Part shown: piece after piece, positions 54,206 to 63,344 of the stretch | Numbering within the stretch: position 1 is the first letter of the stretch | Layout: every line of letters begins with the position of its first letter | Source: Halobacillus ihumii | Lineage (GTDB): Bacteria; Bacillota; Bacilli; Bacillales; Halobacillaceae | Reading direction: 5' to 3' | NCBI RefSeq assembly: GCF_902726645.1 | Contig: NZ_CACVAO010000001.1 | Span: forward strand, 1,984,001 to 2,048,000 | DNA: 64,000 nt | Program-made: the position numbers and the translations under genes | The notes under the pieces: model-generated | Databases searched by the model: none | Told to the model about the DNA's origin: nothing | What the model saw: the letters and a program-made list of their open reading frames with translations, nothing else

Positions 54206-55249
54206 TTAAATGTGAATTAACGATTTCATTCCAACACCATTTTTCACATCAAGAATCGCTTTCTCAATGTCATTTAAAGAATAGCCGTCAGATGTCAGCA
54301 CATCCGTATTGATTTGTCCGGATTCGATTAACGATAACGCAGTTAAATAATCAGTTCGTTTCAATGCAGATGTCCCAACAATATTCACTTCGTTATAATG
54401 AATCAAGTTCGGATCAATTTCAGTTTTTATACCTTTAGTAAATCCGGCAAAGAGATTGATTGTACCGCCTTTTTTTAACAGCTGAACGGAATCATTCACT
54501 ATGGAAGGCACTCCAATGGCCATGATAACCACATCAGCGCCAAGTTGATCCGTTTCTCTTTGCACGACCCCTTGTAAAGACTCCTCTTCAGGATTGACTG
54601 TACAATCTGCCCCTGCAATCAAAGCTTTTTCTCTCCGGTGTTCAACCAGTTCACTGACGATCACCGTTTTAGCACCAGCAATTTTTGCGAGTTGTACGTG
54701 CATCAATCCAATGGGGCCGCCGCCAACAATGACCACGGTGTCGTTCACTTTAATATTGGCCTTTTTGTGTCCATTAAAACAACAAGCCAACGGTTCTGTC
54801 ACAACCGCTTGTTCAAAGGTTACACTGTCCGGTAACTTAACTAAGTTTCCCGCATCAATCGCTTCTTTCGGTATTTTGAGATATTCGGCAAAACCGCCGT
54901 CAAATTCATAGCCGATAGCCACTCTCTTCGCACAAACATTTTCCATACCATTCAAACAGTAGTGGCACCTGCGGCAAGGAATGACCGGAATCACACCAAC
55001 CCGTTCTCCAATGTTAAATTCCTCGATTCCTTCACCAACCTTTTCAATTACGCCTGTTGTTTCGTGGCCAATAATCGAGGGAACCCTGACACCTTTTGTC
55101 TTTTGCCCTGAAAAAATTCTTACATCCGTTCCGCATACCGCACTGACCGCGACACGAACCAAGATCTCACCTTCATTAATTTGCGGAGTATCCATATTTT
55201 CCACGGTAATTTTATTTTCCCCTTGAAATTTTGCTGCTCTCATTAGCAT
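54206..55249 (-). CDS. Zinc-dependent alcohol/polyol dehydrogenase (MDR)
   Basis: 347 residues. Catalytic zinc ligands Cys in VCGTDVR and GHETTG (His/Glu); structural zinc cysteines in CRRCHYCLNGMENVC; Rossmann motif VVGGGPIGLMHV. It is close to sorbitol and galactitol-phosphate dehydrogenases. Probable first oxidation step of the TRAP-imported substrate, NAD(H)-linked. Confidence 0.92.
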   Translation of the reverse strand: MLMRAAKFQGENKITVENMDTPQINEGEILVRVAVSAVCGTDVRIFSGQKTKGVRVPSIIGHETTGVIEKVGEGIEEFNIGERVGVIPVIPCRRCHYCLNGMENVCAKRVAIGYEFDGGFAEYLKIPKEAIDAGNLVKLPDSVTFEQAVVTEPLACCFNGHKKANIKVNDTVVIVGGGPIGLMHVQLAKIAGAKTVIVSELVEHRREKALIAGADCTVNPEEESLQGVVQRETDQLGADVVIMAIGVPSIVNDSVQLLKKGGTINLFAGFTKGIKTEIDPNLIHYNEVNIVGTSALKRTDYLTALSLIESGQINTDVLTSDGYSLNDIEKAILDVKNGVGMKSLIHI

Positions 55250-55333
55250 ATCTCCCTTACATCATTCTATGGTGGTAATTTCCTTCATCATAACACAAAT
55301 TTAGTTTGAAAATAATATTCATACTTTGTTTTT

Positions 55334-56611
55334 TTACAGGTCAAACCAGGTTAATGGTATGGTGATTAACTCTGGAAATAATACAAACAAATATAGTACG
55401 AGCAAAGTTATCGCGATCCATGGCAATGTGCTTTTCGTAATTTTTTCTATTGATAGTCCGGTAACACTTTGCGCTGCATATAGACAAACACCAATCGGCG
55501 GAGTTATTAAACCGAACGCAAGTAGAATGACCATATAAATCACAAAGAATACTGGATCAATACCAACAGCATTAACCGTTGGCATTAAAATCGGAACGAG
55601 AATAAAAATGGCCGCCGTAGCATCCATGAACATGCCAACAATGATTAAAAAGAAAAACAGCATCGACAAAATAAGTAGAGGGCTGTCACTTACACTACTT
55701 ATATAGGAAGCTATTTTCGTCGGCAGTCCATCATACGTAAAGACCCAACTGGCCGCGCTTGCTGTTACTGCGACAAATAGAATCGTTCCGGTCATTTTTG
55801 CAGTTCTGAAAAACACACTTGGTAATTGTTTAAAGCTCATAATTCTATAAATGAACAAGGAAACAATCAGTGAATATAAAACAGCTATTGCTGCTGCCTC
55901 TGTCGGTGTAAAGAAACCGCCTACAATCCCCCCTAAAAGTACAACTGGTACTAATAGCGCAGGCAATGCTTTAACAAACGAACCAACCAATTGCCTGAAA
56001 TTAAATGGAATATGCTCGCCATACTTGTACTTTTTCGAAAGGGTGTAATTGAAAATCATAAGAGCGATAGCTATGATTACCCCCGGAATTAAACCGCCAA
56101 GCAATGCCTGACCAACGGAAACACCAGCGACCGATGCCGCCACAACCATTAGGATACTGGGCGGAACAATCGATCCGAGCATGGAAGAGGCCAGTGTAAC
56201 TGCGGTTGAATACCTTAAAGGATAGTTATTCCTCGTCATCTCATTAATACTCATTTTTCCGACACTGACGACATCAGCCACTGATGAACCGGACAATCCA
56301 CCAAATATCAGACTTGCCAGTATGTTGACATGTCCGAGCCCACCGGTAATCCATCCTACAACATTCTTAGCGAAATTGAAGATTTTTTCCGTTATGCCGC
56401 CTTCGTCCATTAAAACACCGGCAAGTATAAATAACGGAACGGCAACCATAACAAAATTGTTCATTGAACTGTACATTGATTGGATGACTAGACTCATAGG
56501 CACATCTGTGAACAAAACAACAGAAAATACAGAAGCCACACCCAAAGAAACAGCTATTGGTATCCCGGAAAACAATAAAACAAAAAATAATATGATTAGA
56601 AATATAGACAA
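55334..56611 (-). CDS. dctM: TRAP transporter large membrane subunit
   Basis: 425 residues, 12-13 helices. GGLSGSSVADVVSVG and SMLGSIVPPSILMV are conserved DctM segments of the ion-coupled channel. Forms the transporter with DctQ, whose stop lies 6 bases upstream of its start. Confidence 0.95.
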   Translation of the reverse strand: MSIFLIILFFVLLFSGIPIAVSLGVASVFSVVLFTDVPMSLVIQSMYSSMNNFVMVAVPLFILAGVLMDEGGITEKIFNFAKNVVGWITGGLGHVNILASLIFGGLSGSSVADVVSVGKMSINEMTRNNYPLRYSTAVTLASSMLGSIVPPSILMVVAASVAGVSVGQALLGGLIPGVIIAIALMIFNYTLSKKYKYGEHIPFNFRQLVGSFVKALPALLVPVVLLGGIVGGFFTPTEAAAIAVLYSLIVSLFIYRIMSFKQLPSVFFRTAKMTGTILFVAVTASAASWVFTYDGLPTKIASYISSVSDSPLLILSMLFFFLIIVGMFMDATAAIFILVPILMPTVNAVGIDPVFFVIYMVILLAFGLITPPIGVCLYAAQSVTGLSIEKITKSTLPWIAITLLVLYLFVLFPELITIPLTWFDL

Positions 56612-56616
56612 AGCTG

Positions 56617-57099
56617 TTACCCCCCTTTCTCAATGAGCTCCTTGTCGTATAACAATGATTGGATAACATTTAACACGCCGGTGAATGCGGTTAAAGGAAT
56701 ACTGAGTCCTATAATCCACATCGGCAACTGCAAAGCGGGGCTAGTCTCATTTGTCATCCACTGCTGTGACACTAATTCAATTCCGGAATATATCATAAAT
56801 ATAAAGAATCCGATGGATCCTATTGAATAAACCCATACAAACACGTTTTTGAAAAAGGAGGGCAGGTAATTTTGCAAAAGTGTCACTCTAGGAGATTCCG
56901 CCTTTCTAAATCCAATACTGACACCTAAAAAGATCAGCCAAATGAATAAAAATCTTGTTAGCTCTTCAGTCCAGGGAAGTGGAGCTCCAATTAGCCGGCT
57001 TGCGATTTGGAGAATGACTACAAAACATATACCTAATGTAGAAAGCCCTGCCAAAACATCAGTTAGCATATTTATAGATTTAAAAACCGATCGCAACAT
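56617..57099 (-). CDS. dctQ: TRAP transporter small membrane subunit
   Basis: 160 residues, four helices. PLPWTEELTRFLFIWLIFLG is the DctQ signature region. Separated from dctP by 93 bases containing a hairpin. Confidence 0.93.
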   Translation of the reverse strand: MLRSVFKSINMLTDVLAGLSTLGICFVVILQIASRLIGAPLPWTEELTRFLFIWLIFLGVSIGFRKAESPRVTLLQNYLPSFFKNVFVWVYSIGSIGFFIFMIYSGIELVSQQWMTNETSPALQLPMWIIGLSIPLTAFTGVLNVIQSLLYDKELIEKGG

Positions 57100-57130
57100 T
57101 GATTAAAAACCTCTTTTCCATAAGGAAAAT

Positions 57131-57177
57131 AGCCCCCGAGATTAACATTACCCGATCTCTGTGTTGTATAAGGGGCT
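57131..57177 (-). terminator. Hairpin between dctP and dctQ, probable attenuator
   Basis: AGCCCC/GGGGCT outer stem and GAGAT/ATCTC inner stem. Only a short T tail follows, so partial termination would give more of the binding protein DctP than of the membrane parts. Confidence 0.55.
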
Positions 57178-57192
57178 GTTTCTTATTTGGCT

Positions 57193-58245
57193 TTATTCAT
57201 TCTTTCCGGCAAACTCCAGAACTGACTGGAAGAACTTATCATTTTCTACCAGCTCTTTAAAAGCAGGATAAGCATCTTTTGCAACCTGCACAAACGCTTT
57301 TTTCTGGTCCGCAGTTAATTCGTTTACTTTCATGCCTTTTTCTTTCAAATGATCAATAATAGAATTGAAGTTTTCTTCATCCTGCTCCAGTTTCCAGGTT
57401 TGTGTTTCCTGTGCTGCTTCTTTAAGAACCTTTTTCTGATCATCACTTAATTGGTCAAATTTCGCTTGATTCATTCCCAAAACCCATCCATCGGCCATAT
57501 GATCTGAGATGGTCAAATACTCCTGAACTTCCGCGAATTTAGACGCCTTCACGACACTGACGGGATTTTCTTGGCCGTCAATCGTTCCCAACTGAAGAGC
57601 GTTATAAACTTCCGAGAAATCCATAGGTGTAGTCACAGCACCTGTTCGTTTAAAAAACTCTACCCATAAAGGGTTGTTTGGAACCCTGATCTTCAGCCCT
57701 TCAAGATCTTCAGGCTTTTCGATCGGTCGTACTGAGTTTGTAATTTGCCTGAAAGGACGATTCCATAACCCTATACCTTCAATTTTAAGTTTATCCAACT
57801 TTGATAACAATTCCTCGCCATGTTCTCCATTTAAAAATGAAACAAATTGCTCTTTATCATCAAACAAATACGGAATACTAATCGCATTGAATTCGGGAAC
57901 AAAGTTTGCATAAAGGGACGTCGAAAGTGCTAGTAAGTCAATACTACCTGCCCCGAGCTGTTTAACGGCAGCGGAAGGATCTCCTCCATACAATGTTCCA
58001 TTGGCATGCACTTGGATTTCAATAGAGCCGCCACTCTTTTCCCTTACCAATTCCGCAAAATGCTTTGCTGCTTGTGTAATCGATGAACTGTCAGGATCCG
58101 GAGTTGACAAATTTAATTTCACTTCTTCTGCACTTTCACCATTTGGAGCATTAGAAGACCCGGAGGTAGATTGACCTCCGCAAGCAGCCAATGAGAAAAC
58201 CAGTAACAACGTCAAAATGAGCGATACGAACCTTTTTTGTTTCAA
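57193..58245 (-). CDS. dctP: TRAP transporter solute-binding lipoprotein
   Basis: 350 residues. The signal peptide ends in the lipobox SLAACGG (Cys about 22). The mature DctP fold shows KIRVPNNPLWVEFFKRTGA, the solute-carboxylate-binding arginine region, and GTIDGQENPV. The presence of an Arg in this position favours an acidic (carboxylated) substrate, such as a sugar acid. First gene of the transport operon. Confidence 0.93.
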   Translation of the reverse strand: MKQKRFVSLILTLLLVFSLAACGGQSTSGSSNAPNGESAEEVKLNLSTPDPDSSSITQAAKHFAELVREKSGGSIEIQVHANGTLYGGDPSAAVKQLGAGSIDLLALSTSLYANFVPEFNAISIPYLFDDKEQFVSFLNGEHGEELLSKLDKLKIEGIGLWNRPFRQITNSVRPIEKPEDLEGLKIRVPNNPLWVEFFKRTGAVTTPMDFSEVYNALQLGTIDGQENPVSVVKASKFAEVQEYLTISDHMADGWVLGMNQAKFDQLSDDQKKVLKEAAQETQTWKLEQDEENFNSIIDHLKEKGMKVNELTADQKKAFVQVAKDAYPAFKELVENDKFFQSVLEFAGKNE

Positions 58246-58265
58246 CTTTAATTCCCCCTTCTAAA

Positions 58266-58279
58266 TGTTAGCGCTTACT
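58266..58279. promoter_or_regulatory. CcpA cre-like site before dctP
   Basis: TGTTAGCGCTTACT matches the cre consensus TGWAARCGYTWNCW at 13 of 14 positions. Lying about 20 bases before the dctP start, it would block the promoter or act as a roadblock under glucose. Confidence 0.65.
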
Positions 58280-58392
58280 TTAAACAATAAATAAAATTGT
58301 GAAAATTAGCACCGTTTAAATAAACTTATCATACGATGGTTATTTCCTTCAACAATTTATTTAAAAAAAAGAAGAAAAATTTCATGTGATCT

Positions 58393-59259
58393 TTACATCT
58401 TTTTGTGGGAAGTTGATTTCCTCGTTATTTGAATATTTTCATAAAAGTATTCATAGTTAGCATTAGCAACTGCAGCAACGAGAATATCGATAATCGTCAA
58501 CTGGGCAATCCTTGATGAAATGGCATCTGTCCGAAACATGGTTTCGTTTGACATGGTTTGCAAGTGGATATCTGATATTTTTGTCATTGGTGATTTTGAT
58601 AAATTTGTGATACAGATGACAGTGGCGCCATTGTCTTTGGCCAGTTTTAATGCATGTAGAATATCGGTATTCGTTCCAGTATGAGAAATACCAACCACAA
58701 CATCATTTTTATCAACTACACTGGCCGACATTGTTTGCAATGTAGCATCAGTATGAACAAGGCTTTTAACCCCGAGCTTCAACAGTTTGTGTTGAGCATC
58801 CATTGCAACAGATCCGGACCCGCCTGTACCATAAAACTCGATCTGATTAGCCCTAGAAATGGCATCTACGGATTTGGTCAGCATGTCGTCATTCAACACT
58901 TCGATGGAGTCATAGAGTGCTTGTATATTTGATTGAAATACTTTTTTCTTAATCATCATCACATCATCGTTAGGCTCAATGACTTCATGAATCTGTTTTT
59001 CGGGTGTGATAACATCTCTGGCGAGGTTGATTTTTAAATCCTGAAATCCTTTGTAACCCAGTCTTTTACACAACCTTACAACTGATGATTCACTTGTGTT
59101 GCTTCTTTCTGCAACTTCCGTAATAGAAAGGTGAATAATTTCTTCAGGATTTTCGTTAATAAATTCTACAACCTTTTTCTCCGCTCCTCTTAATTTTGAG
59201 AAGGCTCCTTCAGTTCTCGTTTTAAAGCTGGTTGGTTTGTGAACCTGTAAATCGCTCAT
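58393..59259 (-). CDS. MurR/RpiR-family regulator of the TRAP cluster
   Basis: 288 residues. N-terminal HTH_6 (IIHLSITEVAERSNTSESSV, about 42-61) and a C-terminal SIS domain (about 130-255; FYGTGGSGSVAMDAQ, ISHTGTNTDILHALKLAK) that binds a phosphosugar. It is in line with the operon, 148 bases upstream of dctP, and probably senses the phosphorylated intermediate. Confidence 0.92.
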   Translation of the reverse strand: MSDLQVHKPTSFKTRTEGAFSKLRGAEKKVVEFINENPEEIIHLSITEVAERSNTSESSVVRLCKRLGYKGFQDLKINLARDVITPEKQIHEVIEPNDDVMMIKKKVFQSNIQALYDSIEVLNDDMLTKSVDAISRANQIEFYGTGGSGSVAMDAQHKLLKLGVKSLVHTDATLQTMSASVVDKNDVVVGISHTGTNTDILHALKLAKDNGATVICITNLSKSPMTKISDIHLQTMSNETMFRTDAISSRIAQLTIIDILVAAVANANYEYFYENIQITRKSTSHKKM

Positions 59260-59744
59260 TTATAATAGCCCCTTTCTTATATACACTTTATTCTATCAAG
59301 TCTTGAACTTGTGTTTCCACAGACGATGTACAATTAAAGCTGCGAAAGAACTTAAATTCATCGATACTACCTTATAATGTTCACCTATTACTTTTGAGTA
59401 TGGTTCATCGCCTAGAAGAATTCCTGATATAAGTGTGCAATGCAAATCGGCTCTGTTCCCTTCGCCCCAATAAATGTTTCAAATTCTCCTCTGTCGGTTT
59501 TAACCATTTCCCTCTCCAAAGGATAATATTTACTCGGACAGTATCTCAAAATCAGATCACCAAGTTTACATTCTTTATACCTTTAGTTCACATTTTTGAC
59601 TCAATTTTAACGTAATTTTATACTGTTTTAGTCGTTCCAAAGCTTAGTCCACAGTATATACTTTCTTGAAAATTCCTCCGTTTTAATACAATAGACAAAG
59701 TTTTAAATCAAATAATAAAACAATTGTTGTATTAAATCAACAAG

Positions 59745-59985
59745 AAGCCGGGGAACCCATTGAAACGGGGGATTTTTGGTAAACCCTAACCTATCTTGTA
59801 GTTTCATAGCTTCGCTTGTCATACGGGATCGTTGTCCCAACCAGCCTCAAACATGTTTCTGCAAGTAGGGGGACAGTATTCTGGACGGGATCAAGTCCCT
59901 CCGGCGCGAACGTCCTACCCAGGTTACCTCAAGAATAAAAACTATTTAAAATAAATCAACCAGAAATGTAAGATGACTGGCTGAC
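59745..59985 (-). ncRNA. Orphan IS110 left end with bridge-RNA-like sequence
   Basis: Read on the minus strand, this segment matches 22145-22340 over its length. Shared stretches include GTxAGCCAG, GATCCCGTCC, CCCCTACTTG, AGGCTGGTTGGGACAA, GATCCCGT and ACAAGCGAA. Short blocks between them differ. The homology ends just before where the transposase gene would start, and no transposase or remnant follows. It is a solo left end. Confidence 0.6.
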
Positions 59986-60287
59986 TTATAAAACGAAGGG
60001 CACGTTTGTTATATAAAAGGGACATCCATTTTAGCCAGGACTAATAGGGTTTCCTCTTTTTCACGCAAAATAAGTATTAAAACGACGCAATTTAATTAAT
60101 GAATTGATATTCTTAAGACATGTGGGTAAAAAAACTAGTAGATTATGATTGAAAAATATTCACATTTTCTTTAAAGAAAACTCTCAAACAAACGGGGCTT
60201 GATTTTTAGTCAATGATCAAAGTGAATTTACATTATGTTAAAATAGTCTAAAGGTTACTAAAACATTACATCTTTTGGAGAAATGTT
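59986..60287. other. AT-rich stretch, possible degenerate repeat copy beside the orphan IS110 end
   Basis: On the minus strand 59985-60035 reads CCCTTTTATATAACAAACGTGCCC, which resembles the intergenic repeat core (TTATTCGATAAACGCGCCC). Otherwise AT-rich with no gene; the promoter of the next gene is probably near 60230-60250. Confidence 0.35.
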
Positions 60288-61337
60288 ATGTCTTTAACTA
60301 AAATGCTTAAAGGAAAAAGTGAAATTGAGATTGAGTTACAAACTATTTTAAGGAATATCATACCTACCAAAAAAGAGTTTTCTACATTTTCAGGAAATGA
60401 GGCATTTTCTTCTAAGAAGGGTATCGATGTCCCGTACATTCTGAATTATTCGTATCAGTCCTCAGTAGTTGGCACAGCTTTTGATTATATGGCTAGATTT
60501 ATTGTCTCTCAAAATAATGACAGCAATAAAGAAGATGTATCTGTGGGGCTCACCGCAAGGCACGGATTAGAAATTCTCCAAAGGTACTGTGCTACAAAGA
60601 CAAGTAAATCTTTAGAAGCTAAATTTAATAAAGGGTTAGTTTTGATTAATAAGTTTGTGAAACGGAGAAAAGCGAGTTTTGAAAAACTACTACCTTATGC
60701 TACATATATGGCAAGGCTAGAGCATATTTTTAGATCTGGAATGCCTCCAAAAGATATAGAAGGCAGTTTGTTAAGTGAGGAAGAAAATGAAATTATTGTT
60801 GATTTAAAACGATTATGTGAAGTGTTTATTGAAAGATTTATGATACCTCAAATAATTACACCAGAAAGTAGTGTTGTGTTTAATCCTCATTTTGGTATTG
60901 CGTCTCAAAGTTGCGGCGGAGCAGATGCTGATATTTATATAGATGGAACCTTATATGACTTTAAAACTTCAAAGTTAACAGGGTATAAATGGCAAGAAAT
61001 ATCTCAAATTTTCGGTTACTACTTTCTTAACTGCATAGCAGCTGATCTAAAAGATACTAGTGCAAAGCTGGATGGTTATGAAATTAAAAGATTAGCATTT
61101 TATAAAGCTAGATACGGGGAAATTGAATATATAGATATTTCATCAATGCAAACCAAAAAAATGGAAAGCGCAATAAAAGAGACCAATGAATTATTAAATA
61201 TAAGAAAATTACCATCAAGATCCGAAAGGAATTATAAGATGAACAGGAAAGTAGTAAATAATATTTCTATGAGATTTGCTTACTTATTTGTGCTATTACT
61301 TCTTATTTTTTCTTTTTTCCTTACTTATCCTTTTTAA
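60288..61337 (+). CDS. PD-(D/E)XK-like protein with C-terminal membrane anchor
   Basis: 349 residues. Residues 210-250 carry GGADADIYIDG, then YDFKTSK (Asp, DxK) and a following Gln-containing helix, a layout of PD-(D/E)XK nuclease cores. An N-terminal helical region includes VVGTAFDYMARF. Residues 331-349 form one hydrophobic helix, placing the enzyme at the membrane. GGAG precedes the ATG. It stands alone and ends at a strong terminator. Nuclease fold is inference from motifs; function unknown. Confidence 0.6.
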   Translation: MSLTKMLKGKSEIEIELQTILRNIIPTKKEFSTFSGNEAFSSKKGIDVPYILNYSYQSSVVGTAFDYMARFIVSQNNDSNKEDVSVGLTARHGLEILQRYCATKTSKSLEAKFNKGLVLINKFVKRRKASFEKLLPYATYMARLEHIFRSGMPPKDIEGSLLSEEENEIIVDLKRLCEVFIERFMIPQIITPESSVVFNPHFGIASQSCGGADADIYIDGTLYDFKTSKLTGYKWQEISQIFGYYFLNCIAADLKDTSAKLDGYEIKRLAFYKARYGEIEYIDISSMQTKKMESAIKETNELLNIRKLPSRSERNYKMNRKVVNNISMRFAYLFVLLLLIFSFFLTYPF

Positions 61338-61350
61338 GCGATTGAAGTTA

Positions 61351-61402
61351 AATAAAGCCCCATTTCCTCTTGATACATAGTGTGAAGTGGGCTTTATTAG
61401 CC
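61351..61402 (+). terminator. Rho-independent terminator
   Basis: AATAAAGCCC (61351-61360) pairs with GGGCTTTATT (61389-61398). Confidence 0.8.
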
Positions 61403-61422
61403 ATACCTTATAATATCGCACA

Positions 61423-61650
61423 TTAGCTTAAGAGAAGGAATCCTGAGTAATGCCTGTACTTAACTCGACACTTAATCTTGAATTCTATGAAAGTGAATTT
61501 TTCGCTTTCCTCCGTTATTAAATCCCTATACCTATTATAAAATTGCTTCTTGGCATCTGGATTCATAAACTCCATGACCCCTACTGGTTTCATTCTGTCC
61601 CCTTCTTCAATCCCCAGCAACAGACCAAACTCACTTTTAAAAACATAAGT
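61423..61650 (-). pseudogene. C-terminal remnant of an ATP-dependent DNA ligase
   Basis: On the minus strand the frame reads FKSEFGLLLGIEEGDRMKPV then GVMEFMNPDAKKQFYNRY, and ends KCRVKYRHYSGFLLLS. It matches the OB-fold end of Bacillus ATP-dependent DNA ligases, where KVKYR is followed by a LLRxPSF tail. That tail is lost and the N-terminal adenylation domain is missing, so it is a fragment. Confidence 0.6.
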
Positions 61651-61831
61651 TTATTGATTGAATTTGATTAACCGGTTTATGCTTGCAAGAACTTGACATT
61701 TGCGAGATAATATAAATACTAAAGAATTATACAAGCATATTTTATCGTTTTTTAAATAAATTATATTATAAGGCTTGTACAGTACAGTTTATTTTGATAT
61801 GATTTTAATGGTCGTCAATTTATTCGTAATA

Positions 61832-61859
61832 CTATTGATATTGCTAGCAATATCAATAG
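61832..61859. repeat. 28-bp perfect palindrome with a second imperfect copy
   Basis: From C61832 to G61859 the sequence is its own reverse complement, centred on GCTAGC and including GATATTGCTAGCAATATC. A second centre at 61872-61877 (ATCGCTAGCAAT) repeats the core, followed by AATATTAATATTAATAT. It lies in a gene-free stretch (61651-61976). Confidence 0.7.
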
Positions 61860-61934
61860 CAATTTCAATATCGCTAGCAATATTAATATTAATATCAACA
61901 TAGTTTATCGAGGTGAAATTTCGGTAATACTAGA

Positions 61935-61970
61935 TAAAAAAACACCCTGACGGACTAGGTCAGAGTGTAT
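61935..61970 (-). terminator. Terminator of the small membrane-protein gene
   Basis: ACACCCTGAC (61942-61951) pairs with GTCAGAGTGT (61959-61968); read on the minus strand it ends in a run of seven T. Confidence 0.8.
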
Positions 61971-61976
61971 AAATAA

Positions 61977-62237
61977 TTAAGCGGCGTTATCGTCTTCCTG
62001 CCCGGCTTTAAACTCTTTCACGACGAACTTCCAGGCTCGTCCCATAAGCCGGCAACACTTAGATGATAGACTCTTGACTGCTGAAGGTAAAACAAACAAT
62101 AAAAGAAATAAAACTACCCAAATGAGATAACCAAACTCTGGAGGTAGACCCAGCAGGGATAAACAATAACAGAGAATCCCTGTTATAGCATTTCCAACTA
62201 ATAAATTGACTAAAAAACCACCGTTGCTTAGCGACAC
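61977..62237 (-). CDS. Small phage-like membrane protein
   Basis: 86 residues, two hydrophobic segments (about 8-28 and 36-54) and a charged amphipathic tail. The pattern is holin-like, but holin function is not supported by any neighbour. Preceded by AAGGTGGTGG. Confidence 0.5.
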   Translation of the reverse strand: MSLSNGGFLVNLLVGNAITGILCYCLSLLGLPPEFGYLIWVVLFLLLFVLPSAVKSLSSKCCRLMGRAWKFVVKEFKAGQEDDNAA

Positions 62238-62597
62238 ATTACCACCACCTTAGCGACCCCCATATGGGTCAGTGAACTTTTATTTAGATACTCCATCTTA
62301 CATCACCCTTTCAAATAATTTGGTGGAACATTTAACTAAAAAGATACACACACAACCCTTGATCATAGGAATCGAAGGGGCTTTTTTGATGTTAAATATA
62401 CCCACCCTTCATTCTATCATTTTCCAATTAAACTGACAACTTAATGTACTACACCCAGCAATACTATTAATTAGTCTTTCTTTAAGAAGCCCCCTTTCTA
62501 AGGCTGTATATGTAAAAAGACAATAGTTTATACATGTAACCAATTATAATAGATTGTTGATTCCTAATTATTTCCCTTTTTAGATCGTCCTAATTAC
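62238..62597. other. Intergenic stretch with a terminator-like hairpin
   Basis: A hairpin CCCTTGAT/ATCGAAGGG (62356-62379, one bulge) followed by CTTTTTT is present on the plus strand, though no plus-strand gene precedes it. Otherwise empty. Confidence 0.4.
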
Positions 62598-62631
62598 AAA
62601 AACCCTTCCAACGCAATATGGAAGGGTTTTT
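62598..62631 (-). terminator. Terminator after the DUF6037-like gene
   Basis: AAAAACCCTTCCA (62598-62610) pairs perfectly with TGGAAGGGTTTTT (62619-62631), 8-nt loop. Confidence 0.85.
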
Positions 62632-62731
62632 GACTTTATAGAGTTTCTGTTCCTTTGATCTATCCATAATTAGTACTTACTCATGATAAACCAACTGGTT
62701 TCACTTTTCTTTAATCTTTATAGAACCCAGT

Positions 62732-63325
62732 TTAGACGGGTAGATAATACTTATTTTCATCGGAAGAGTTGACACTCCAACAGCTACTGATGTTTTTCTT
62801 TTTACACCTCAAATAGGCTTTATATGAAAGCAATTTACGTGTTTTTTCAAGATTTTCAGGACTAACTTGATGACCCGCCTTAGTATTATCACGCCATTTA
62901 ACAAAGTAAATCTTTTCTGATTCTTCTACATCATTTCGATACACAGCAATTTGGTGAGGTTTCGGTACATTTTTGTGTTTCGCATTACTAGGAATTTGAC
63001 CATTGAATTCCTCAAAAAATTTTGATGGTCTAAATGGGTTGTCTGGTTGATATTTAAACCCCATAATTTTGCAAAATTTACTATACTCCTCCAAGAAAGG
63101 CTTAATGTAAAAACCTTCTTTAACAGGGATTTCGAAGTAATAATTATGTTTTACTATCCCAAAAGCTAAGATGTTGGGTTTCTCATCAATAAAATACATT
63201 ACATCAAACTTAACGTTGTTAAATGTAAAGTTAAATTTATACCGATCTATACTTTGATCTCTCATACTACTATGAAGATTACCTAGACCAGAAAGTTTCA
63301 CTAAAACTACCCTCCAACTATACAC
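62732..63325 (-). CDS. DUF6037-like protein
   Basis: Up to 197 residues. The central and C-terminal parts (FNNVKFDVMYFID; NVPKPHQIAVYRNDVEES; IYFVKWRDN) resemble DUF6037, a family of unknown function. The start is uncertain: the residues before MRDQSIDRYKF may not be used. The terminator at 62598 lies downstream. Confidence 0.6.
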   Translation of the reverse strand: MYSWRVVLVKLSGLGNLHSSMRDQSIDRYKFNFTFNNVKFDVMYFIDEKPNILAFGIVKHNYYFEIPVKEGFYIKPFLEEYSKFCKIMGFKYQPDNPFRPSKFFEEFNGQIPSNAKHKNVPKPHQIAVYRNDVEESEKIYFVKWRDNTKAGHQVSPENLEKTRKLLSYKAYLRCKKKNISSCWSVNSSDENKYYLPV

Positions 63326-63344
63326 TTAATCTTTATTCCCTTGT

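Noticed and set aside
59433..59615. 60-codon plus-strand frame
   Set aside because: No ribosome site, no recognisable domain and unusual composition; treated as chance.
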